DNA from: Microvirga lenta
GTDB taxonomy: Bacteria > Pseudomonadota > Alphaproteobacteria > Rhizobiales > Beijerinckiaceae
Reading direction: 5' to 3'
Length of the DNA stretch: 64,000 nt
Assembly (NCBI RefSeq): GCF_020532555.1
Contig: NZ_JAJBBR010000001.1
Coordinates: forward strand, 124,001 to 188,000
Below are positions 56,183 through 64,000 of the stretch, in pieces. The stretch's first letter is position 1, and every line of letters begins with the position of its first letter. A program made the position numbers and the translations under genes. Below the pieces are notes generated by a model. It ran no database searches, was not told the DNA's origin, and worked only from the letters and a program-made list of their open reading frames with translations.

Positions 56183-58222
56183 TCAGTGCGTCTTCTGCAG
56201 GATCTGCTCGGCAGGCCTGCCGCTGAGTTCCGCCATGTGGTCGAAGCGGGTCGAGAAGGTTCCCACGCCGGCCGTGACGGACCGCAGCTCCACGATGAGA
56301 TCGCCGATCTCCGCCTCCGGAATGGTGGCGCTGATCACGTCCCATCCCTCCCAGCCGGGCCTGGCATTGTAGCCGAGAATCTGCCCCCGCCGGGCGGTGA
56401 CGAGGCCCGTGGCCTTGGAAAGAGCCTCGGTCGGAATCGCGATCTCGGCCGAGAGCACGGGCTCCAGCAGCACGGGCTTCGCCTTGGGCAGCGCCTCCGC
56501 CAGGGCGAGCTTCGCCGCCGCCTGGAATGCCGCATCCGACGAATCCACCGTGTGGTAGGAGCCGTCCGTCAGCGTCACGGCGAGATCCACCACGGGGAAG
56601 CCGAGGGGACCACACTTGATCGCATCCCTGACGCCGGTCTCGACGGAAGGGATGTATTGGCGGGGCACCACGCCGCCCGTGATCCTGTCGTGGAAGGCGA
56701 AGCCCTCGCCCCGCGGCAGCGGACCGATCTCGATCATGACGTCGCCGAACTGACCGTGGCCGCCGGTCTGCTTCCGATGCCGGCCGCGCGCTGCGGCGTT
56801 GGAGCGGATCGTCTCGCGATAGGCGACCTGGGGCTTGCCGGTCTCGACACCGACCTGGAAGCGCGAGGCGAGCCGCTTCACGGCCACCCGCAGGTGCATC
56901 TCCCCCTGCCCGAGAAGGCGGATCTCGCCCATGTCGGGACGGGTTTCGACCACGAGGGACGGATCCTCCTCGGTGATCTTCGCAAGCGCGCTGGAGAGGC
57001 GGACATCGTCCTTGCGGTCCTTCACCTTGAGGGCCACCGCATAGACGGGCTCGGGCGGCGCGATCGACAGGATCGCCTCCGGGCGGGACTTTCCGGCCGC
57101 GAAGGCATCGCCGGTTGCGATGGCTTCCAGCCGTCCGAAACCGAGCGTATCTCCGGGCTTGGCCTCCGAAATACGGCTTGTGCCTGTTCCCACCATCGCC
57201 AGAAGGCTGCCGATGCGGGCCTCCGTTCCCCGCGAGCCGACGACGGTATCGCCTTCATGGAAGGCGCCGCGCAGGACCCGGGCCAGGGAGAGCTTTCCGC
57301 CCTGCCCCAGATGCATGGTCTTCATGACCTGCGCCAGGGGCGCGCCGTCCTCGGGAACGCCGAGCCGCACCCGCGTCTCCTCCAGGGTCGGCGCCTCGTG
57401 CCGGAGCGCCTTCAGGAGCCGCGTGACCCCGTTGCCGCGCTCGGCCGAGCCGATGAGCACGGGCACCACATGCCGGTCCCGCAACTCGCGGGCCAGATCG
57501 TCGAAAACACGGTCGCGCGGAGGCTCGATCTCGGAGATCAGATCCTCCATGAGGGCATCGTCGTAATCCGCGAGACGTTCGAGCATGGAAAAGCGCGCCT
57601 CGCGCTCCCGCGCGGCCTCGTCGCCGGGCAGGTCCACGATCTCGCTCGGGGCATGTTCGCGGTAGATGAAGGCGCGCTCCAGGGCGAGGTCGATGAACCC
57701 GACGGCGATGCCGTCCTTCCAGAGCGGGATCTGCCGCAGGAGCAGCGGCGTGCGCGACGCCTTCTGCAGCAACGCGAGGGTCTCGCGGACGCGCCGGGTC
57801 GCGGAATCGATCTTGTTGATGAACAGGAAACGGGGAATGTCGGCCTCTTCCAGCTCCCGCAGGATGATCTGCAGGGCCGGGATCTTGCGCTCGTCGGCCT
57901 CGCACACCACCACGGCCGCATCGCAGACCGGCGTGATGTTGCGCATCTCGTGCATGAATTCCATGGAGCCGGGACAATCGACGAAGGTCATCTTCTCGCC
58001 GAGGAACTCGACCGTCGCCGTGTTCGGCTCGGTGCTCATGCCGTGGGCGCGGGCTTCTGCGCTCGCGTCGCCGACGGTGTCCCCGTCTGCGACCCGGCCC
58101 GCCCGGCCGATCGCGCCGGTTCGCTCCAGGATCGCCTCAAGGAGTGAGGTCTTGCCGCTCTGAAATGGGCCGACGATGGCAATGCATCGCGGGCCCGCCG
58201 CTCCTCTGCCGTTGGGTGCCAT
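56183..58222 (-). CDS. EF-G-like translational GTPase (paralogue)
   Basis: The 679-residue protein has the EF-G domain order: G1 GPFQSGKTS near residue 18-25, G3 DCPGSMEF, G4 FINKID, then domains II-V ending with ISATIPEAEIGDLIVELRSVTAGVG. The G-domain motifs are divergent (CPGSMEF not DTPGHVDF), so it is a secondary EF-G type rather than main FusA, which lies elsewhere in such genomes near rpsL. A special role under stress is inference. Confidence 0.87.
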   Translation of the reverse strand: MAPNGRGAAGPRCIAIVGPFQSGKTSLLEAILERTGAIGRAGRVADGDTVGDASAEARAHGMSTEPNTATVEFLGEKMTFVDCPGSMEFMHEMRNITPVCDAAVVVCEADERKIPALQIILRELEEADIPRFLFINKIDSATRRVRETLALLQKASRTPLLLRQIPLWKDGIAVGFIDLALERAFIYREHAPSEIVDLPGDEAAREREARFSMLERLADYDDALMEDLISEIEPPRDRVFDDLARELRDRHVVPVLIGSAERGNGVTRLLKALRHEAPTLEETRVRLGVPEDGAPLAQVMKTMHLGQGGKLSLARVLRGAFHEGDTVVGSRGTEARIGSLLAMVGTGTSRISEAKPGDTLGFGRLEAIATGDAFAAGKSRPEAILSIAPPEPVYAVALKVKDRKDDVRLSSALAKITEEDPSLVVETRPDMGEIRLLGQGEMHLRVAVKRLASRFQVGVETGKPQVAYRETIRSNAAARGRHRKQTGGHGQFGDVMIEIGPLPRGEGFAFHDRITGGVVPRQYIPSVETGVRDAIKCGPLGFPVVDLAVTLTDGSYHTVDSSDAAFQAAAKLALAEALPKAKPVLLEPVLSAEIAIPTEALSKATGLVTARRGQILGYNARPGWEGWDVISATIPEAEIGDLIVELRSVTAGVGTFSTRFDHMAELSGRPAEQILQKTH

Positions 58223-58329
58223 GAGAGTCTCCTTCCCTGCCCCCGTCAGCGCGCTCTTGCCGGTCGCGTTGATGTGATGCTCTGCCTGTCATGCCGCTTT
58301 GGCAAGAGACATCGGACCGGGCCTCTCCA

Positions 58330-58365
58330 AAAAGAAAAGGCCAGGCTTCGCGCCCGGCCTTCCTG
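58330..58365 (-). terminator. Terminator of the aminotransferase operon
   Basis: On the minus strand GGCCGGGC/GCCTGGCC pair around a short loop and are followed by TTTTCTTTTT, just after the stop of the 102-residue hypothetical gene. Confidence 0.8.
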
Positions 58366-58384
58366 GGAGGAGGGATCGTCCTGC

Positions 58385-59913
<1,529 letters not shown>

Positions 59914-60014
59914 TTAGAAGGGATCTGTGACGGCGGCGGACCCTATTCCTCCCCGGCCGTCCAAGCAAGCAAAACAGCCCATGTTCGATGGGTTTTTGAG
60001 GAGACGCCTTGCCG

Positions 60015-60995
60015 ATGATCACTTCCGTCACCCGCCGCCTCGCGCTCGGCCTGTTCGCCGGCGCGACCCTTCTGGCCACGGCCGCCAGCGCTCAGGATTT
60101 CCCGAACCGCGTCATCAAGATGGTCGTTCCCTATCCGGCAGGCGGCCCCACCGACGTCATCGCCCGCATCGTGGCGGAGGAGATGGGCAAGGAATACGGT
60201 CAGAACGTGATCGTCGAGAACCTGGCCGGCGCCTCGGGCGCGGTGGGAACCCGCACCGTCGCCAAGGCGGCGCCCGACGGCTACACGATCATGTTCGGGA
60301 ACAATCAGACGCACGGGAACAACATGTTCCTGCTCAAGGAGCCGGGCTACGACGCGATCAAGGACTTCGCGCCGCTGGCCGGCGCAGGCGCCTTCGAGCA
60401 CGTCTTCGTGGTGCCCAACGGGCTCCCGGTGAAGTCGATGCAGGATCTCATCGCCCTCGCCAAGAAGGATCCGGGCAAGCTGAACTACGGCTCCACCGGC
60501 GTCGGCTCGGGCTCGCACCTGGCGACCGAGCTCTTCATGACGCGCACCGGCACCAAGATGACCCACGTGCCCTTCCGCGGCGCGGCTCCCCTGGTCACCG
60601 AGCTGATGGCCGGGCGCATCGACGTGTCGAACTCGACCCTGCCGAGCGTCCTGTCGCAGTTCCAGGCCGGCAACATGCGCGCCATCGGCATCGCGAGCCC
60701 AGAGCGCAACCCGCAGGCTCCGGACGTGCCGACCCTGCGCGAGCAGGGCATCACCGACGCGGACGCGGAATCCTGGGCCGCCTTCTTCGCTCCCGCAGGT
60801 ACGCCGAAGCCGGTTCTCGACAAGCTGTCGAAGACGATCATCGGGATCCTGAACAGGCCCGACGTGAAGGACCGCATCACCAAGCTCGGCTTCACCCTGA
60901 ACGTCCGTGACCCGGAAACCTTCAAGCCCTACCTGGCCAAGGAGATTCAGACCTGGGCGGACGTCATCAAGGCCGCCAACATCAACGCGGAGTAA
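60015..60995 (+). CDS. Tripartite tricarboxylate transporter substrate-binding protein (Bug/TctC)
   Basis: The product of 326 residues has a signal peptide ending ASAQDFPN, then the Bug-type VVPYPAGGPTDVIARIVAEEMGK (in part: PYPAGGPTDVIAR) and LAGASGAVGTRTVAKAAPDG motif. These periplasmic proteins bind carboxylates or aromatic acids. No TctA/TctB membrane genes are near, so it is an orphan binding protein. TTG 60009 with GAGGAG five bases upstream is an alternative start. Confidence 0.88.
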   Translation: MITSVTRRLALGLFAGATLLATAASAQDFPNRVIKMVVPYPAGGPTDVIARIVAEEMGKEYGQNVIVENLAGASGAVGTRTVAKAAPDGYTIMFGNNQTHGNNMFLLKEPGYDAIKDFAPLAGAGAFEHVFVVPNGLPVKSMQDLIALAKKDPGKLNYGSTGVGSGSHLATELFMTRTGTKMTHVPFRGAAPLVTELMAGRIDVSNSTLPSVLSQFQAGNMRAIGIASPERNPQAPDVPTLREQGITDADAESWAAFFAPAGTPKPVLDKLSKTIIGILNRPDVKDRITKLGFTLNVRDPETFKPYLAKEIQTWADVIKAANINAE

Positions 60996-61051
60996 CGCCG
61001 ATCACCCGGGGCGCCGTCGGCGCTCCGGGCCGACAGGACGAGGACCGTCCC

Positions 61052-61459
61052 ATGCAGTTCCACCAGGGCCGCCTGATCGACCACGTTCACCTTCGCGTCT
61101 CGGATCTCGAGGCGAGCCGGCGGTTCTATCGCGCCGTCCTGGATGCCGTGGGGCTGCGCTTCACCTCGGAGAGCCCGCGGCATTTTGCCTGCGACGAGCT
61201 CTGGGTCGACCGGGCGGACGGCCCCGTCTCAAGGGTGCATCTCGCCTTCCAGGCCAAGGACCGGGAGGCCGTTCATGCCTTCCATGAGGCGGCTCTGGCC
61301 AATGGCGGGCGGGACAATGGCGGGCCGGGAGAGCGCTCCTACCATCCGGGATATTACGGCGCCTTCGCCCTCGACCCCGACGGCAACAACATCGAGGCCG
61401 TCTTTCACGGGCCGACCGAACGATCCGCGGATTCGGTCGTTGTTCGTCCGAGGACCTGA
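61052..61459 (+). CDS. VOC-family (glyoxalase fold) protein
   Basis: The 135-residue product begins LIDHVHLRVSDLEASRRFY and ends YYGAFALDPDGNNIEAVFH, the two halves that bring His/Glu metal ligands. It is likely a dioxygenase-, lyase- or resistance-type protein; the specific substrate is unknown. It follows the binding-protein gene by 56 bp and may share its transcript. Confidence 0.85.
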   Translation: MQFHQGRLIDHVHLRVSDLEASRRFYRAVLDAVGLRFTSESPRHFACDELWVDRADGPVSRVHLAFQAKDREAVHAFHEAALANGGRDNGGPGERSYHPGYYGAFALDPDGNNIEAVFHGPTERSADSVVVRPRT

Positions 61460-61607
61460 GGGGCGGTTGCCCAAAAGGTTAATGAATAGTTAATTCCGTC
61501 ACTTAGCCGATACTCTGAAAGCAGAGTTTCCACCGTTAACTGGAACTTTCTCGATTCAGGGCGGTTTTTTCCCTATACGCCCGCCGTTCCTGCTGGGGGA
61601 AACAGTA

Positions 61608-61799
61608 ATGAATACCTTCCGCACGAGAAATGCCCGCCGCGCCGAGTCCCGCGCCCACCGCCTCGATCCTCGGCAGGAAAGCCGTTTCTCCCTGGCCCTG
61701 GTCCTGCTCATGGGGCTCGCGACCCTCTCGGTCATGGCGACGACCCAGATGCTGACCGGCCATAATCAGGGGACAACCTCCCTCTACGCCTCGCAATAA
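61608..61799 (+). CDS. Small hypothetical single-span protein (63 aa)
   Basis: The product has a very basic head (RTRNARRAESRAHRLDPRQESR) and one hydrophobic span at about residues 29-46. The ATG follows GGGGGAAAC. Its shape is that of a membrane-anchored small protein with the charged part in the cytosol. No family recognised. Confidence 0.5.
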   Translation: MNTFRTRNARRAESRAHRLDPRQESRFSLALVLLMGLATLSVMATTQMLTGHNQGTTSLYASQ

Positions 61800-61880
61800 C
61801 GAGGGCGTGATAGGCCCCGCAGTTGACCCTGCGCACCGACAAGCTAGCTCTCCGTCCATTCCGTTGACGGAGAGGTCCCG

Positions 61881-63017
61881 ATGAAGTTTTCCCTCGCCCT
61901 AGGCTGTCTCCTGGCCTTCAGCTTCGGCTCAGCCGCCCAGGCCCAGGACACGCAGCGGGTTCGCACCGACAAGGTGGAAGTGATCGTCGAGACGGTCGCC
62001 CGCGGTCTCGAGCATCCCTGGGGCCTCACCTTCCTCCCCGACGGCCGCATGCTGGTGACGGAACGGCCCGGTCGCCTGCGGACCGTGGCGCCGGACGGGA
62101 CGCTCTCCGAGCCGATCAAGGGCCTGCCGCAGATCGCCGCCCGCAGGCAGGGCGGGCTGCTCGACGTGGCGCTCGATCCGAACTTCTCGCAGAACCGCCT
62201 CGTCTATCTCAGCTATGCGGAGGACAGACGCGAAGGAAAGGCCGGCACCAGCGTGGCGAGGGCCCGTCTCAACGAGGACGGCACGGCCCTCGAATCCCTG
62301 CAGGTCATCTTCCGGCAGGAGCCGTCCTACAGCGGCGGCAACCATTTCGGCTCGCGCCTGGTCTTCGACCGCGAGGGCAACCTCTTCGTCACCCTCGGCG
62401 ACCGGTTCGATCTGCGCGAGCAGGCTCAGAACCCGGCGAACCACATCGGCAAGATCGTCCGCATCAAGCCCGAGGGCGGCGCCGCGCCCGGCAACCCGTT
62501 CCTGGGGCGCGAGGGTGCCCGCCCCGAGATTTGGTCTCTGGGCCACCGCAACGTCCAATCGGCCGCCCTCCACCCCGCCAGCGGCGAATTATGGACGGTC
62601 GAACACGGGGCCCGGGGCGGCGACGAGGTGAACATCCCGCAGCCGGGCAAGAATTACGGCTGGCCCGTCATCTCCTACGGCGTCGACTATTCCGGCGCGA
62701 AGATCGGCGAAGGCACGGCGAAGTCGGGCCTGCAGCAGCCGGTCTATTACTGGGATCCCTCCATCGCTCCGTCCGGCATGACCTTCTACACCGGCAACCG
62801 TTTTCCCGGCTGGCACGGCAGCATTCTCGTCGGCGCGCTCTCGGGCCGCCTCGTTTCACGCCTGGAGGTGGACGGCAACCGGGTGACGGGCGAGGAGCGG
62901 ATGCTGCAGAACCTGGGCGAGCGCATTCGCGACGTGCGCCAGGGCCCGGACGGCCTGATCTATCTCCTGACGGATTCGTCCCAGGGCAGGATCCTGCGCA
63001 TGCGGCCTGCCGACTGA
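61881..63017 (+). CDS. PQQ-dependent sugar dehydrogenase-type periplasmic protein
   Basis: The 378-residue protein has a signal peptide to about AAQAQDT, then a six-bladed beta-propeller of the soluble aldose sugar dehydrogenase family: [26 protein letters not shown] at the start, [36 protein letters not shown], and [12 protein letters not shown]. It would oxidise sugars with PQQ. Nothing in the neighbourhood provides PQQ synthesis. Confidence 0.87.
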   Translation: MKFSLALGCLLAFSFGSAAQAQDTQRVRTDKVEVIVETVARGLEHPWGLTFLPDGRMLVTERPGRLRTVAPDGTLSEPIKGLPQIAARRQGGLLDVALDPNFSQNRLVYLSYAEDRREGKAGTSVARARLNEDGTALESLQVIFRQEPSYSGGNHFGSRLVFDREGNLFVTLGDRFDLREQAQNPANHIGKIVRIKPEGGAAPGNPFLGREGARPEIWSLGHRNVQSAALHPASGELWTVEHGARGGDEVNIPQPGKNYGWPVISYGVDYSGAKIGEGTAKSGLQQPVYYWDPSIAPSGMTFYTGNRFPGWHGSILVGALSGRLVSRLEVDGNRVTGEERMLQNLGERIRDVRQGPDGLIYLLTDSSQGRILRMRPAD

Positions 63018-63043
63018 CCGGGCCCCTCGGTTTCGGACGCCGG

Positions 63044-63385
63044 CTACCGGCCCTGAAAGATGAAGGCGGCTCCGGCGGCGATCAGGGCGAAGCCGACGAG
63101 GTGGTTCCAGCCGAGCGACTCCTTGAGGTAGAACACGGAGAAGCCGGCGAAGACCAGAAGCGTGATGACCTCCTGAATGGTCTTCAGCTCCGCTGCCGAA
63201 TAGACGGCGGAGCCGATGCGGTTGGCCGGCACCGCGAACCAGTACTCGACGAAGGCGATGCCCCAGCTGGCGAAGACGGCGATCCACAAGGGCGCCGTCT
63301 TGAACTTCAGATGGCCATACCAGGCGAAGGTCATGAAGACGTTCGAGGCGATCAGCATGACGACAGGCGCGACGTGAGGATTCAT
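63044..63385 (-). CDS. DUF486 small DMT-like membrane protein
   Basis: The protein of 113 residues has four predicted spans (about 5-23, 30-46, 70-88, 94-110) and matches DUF486: VVMLIASNVFMTFAWYGHLK, WGIAFVEYWFAVPANRIG. The ATG at 63385 is chosen since the family starts with MNP-type sequence. It may be an old drug/metabolite transporter relative; function unknown. It is convergent with the dehydrogenase gene. Confidence 0.85.
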   Translation of the reverse strand: MNPHVAPVVMLIASNVFMTFAWYGHLKFKTAPLWIAVFASWGIAFVEYWFAVPANRIGSAVYSAAELKTIQEVITLLVFAGFSVFYLKESLGWNHLVGFALIAAGAAFIFQGR

Positions 63386-63490
63386 GGGAGGCTTCTTGGA
63401 GGTGGTCCAGGGGCGCGGACGAGGTGACAATGGTGCTCCCTGCCCTATTCTTGTCGGCCCCAGTGTCAAGCGGCCGGTGCGGACAGCCTG

Positions 63491-64000
63491 ATGAAGAAAT
63501 CGAAAGCGCTCAAAGTGGGACTGGCGGGAGCCGGTCTCGGCTACGGTCTCTGGCGGATCTGGGAGACCGGCATCGAAGCGGTCTGGCAGAGGGCCTTCGG
63601 CGCACCCGACCTCGGACCGGCCGACTTCGCGACGCTTCGGCGCCGCAGGACGCCCAATGACTGCCTCGCCTGCCCGCGGGACTTCTGCCCCGGCGCCGAG
63701 TCCGATTTCGAGCCTCCCGTCTTTCCCGTTTCCTCCGAGCGCCTGCGGGCTATCGTCAGGGACGTCGCATCACGGGAGCACGGCACGCAACTCGTGGAGT
63801 CCACCTCCGGCCAGGACCGCTATCTCGTCCGCACGCGCCTCATGCGCTTTCCCGACACGGTGGACGTGAAGGTCGTCGATCTCGGCGATGACCGTTCGAC
63901 CGTCGCGCTCTACTCCCGCAGCCAGATCGGGCGGTCGGATCTCGGTGCGAACGGAAAGCGGCTCCGGCGCTGGATCGAGCGCATCAGCACGTCCGTTGAG
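63491..64000 (+). CDS. DUF1499 family protein, truncated by window end
   Basis: The frame opens at ATG 63491 and is unbroken to the window's end (170 codons visible). It begins with a basic MKKSKALKVGLAGAG stretch and continues with DCLACPRDFC, FEPPVFPVSSERLRAIVRDVAS, and a RYLVRTRLMRFPDTVDVKVVDLG stretch (in part: RLMRFPDTVDVKV), typical of DUF1499. Function unknown; the visible part is probably most of the protein. Confidence 0.8.
   Translation, partial: MKKSKALKVGLAGAGLGYGLWRIWETGIEAVWQRAFGAPDLGPADFATLRRRRTPNDCLACPRDFCPGAESDFEPPVFPVSSERLRAIVRDVASREHGTQLVESTSGQDRYLVRTRLMRFPDTVDVKVVDLGDDRSTVALYSRSQIGRSDLGANGKRLRRWIERISTSVE

Noticed and set aside
54252..56372. A 706-residue plus-strand frame opposite fadD
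   Set aside because: Shadow of fadD; starts inside the sRNA terminator and lacks any family motif.

Overview
The window looks like chromosome from a GC-rich alphaproteobacterium of the order Hyphomicrobiales (Rhizobiales), probably near Methylobacteriaceae such as Microvirga. The case rests on high GC, the dnaG-rpoD pair, a DnaG without most of its zinc ligands, a trxB / VtlR-LsrB-type LysR / AbcR-like sRNA neighbourhood, and an exact alphaproteobacterial LexA box (GTTC-N7-GTTC). The genus is inference; no rRNA is present.

1-7358: right-hand end of an integrated phage-like element, left end outside the window. It has a divergent promoter/operator, a chain of small genes joined by ATGA or TAATG overlaps, an ERF single-strand annealing protein and YqaJ nuclease, an HNH nuclease, a PAPS-reductase/DndC-like protein, an excisionase-like protein and a tyrosine integrase. 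It abuts the 3' end of a CAT-anticodon tRNA (probably tRNA-Ile2), the likely attachment site. One small gene carries an in-frame amber codon.

7435-26082: mostly ordinary chromosome. A probably copper-controlled cluster (cytochrome c, DUF305 protein, lipoprotein) lies divergent from a CsoR-type repressor, with a CsoR-like operator between them. Then come a receiver protein, nitroreductase, DUF389 and TauE membrane proteins, a class III cyclase, an MFS exporter, a serine hydrolase, a DUF4010 membrane protein, and dnaG-rpoD.

26083-39155: variable segment between dnaG and the GatB/YqeY gene. It holds BrnT/BrnA, a DUF1989 protein, an Omp25/31-type barrel, an ArsR-VOC pair with its operator inside the promoter, and at 30984-34892 a markedly AT-rich two-gene insert: a 1053-residue SMC/Rad50-like ABC ATPase with a CxxC hook motif, followed by a LexA/S24-like protein without catalytic residues. 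This is the best candidate for an undescribed (probably defence) system. Directly after it lie a LexA box and strong promoter apparently driving a structured RNA. Repeat-rich DNA, cspA, small hypothetical genes and an Lrp/isochorismatase pair follow.

39156-64000: core genes (carA, carB, greA, trxB, fadD, an EF-G-like GTPase, aspartate aminotransferase) among transporters, regulators and small proteins. The interval after the LysR gene has a complete sRNA signature consistent with AbcR. The last gene (DUF1499) runs off the window edge.
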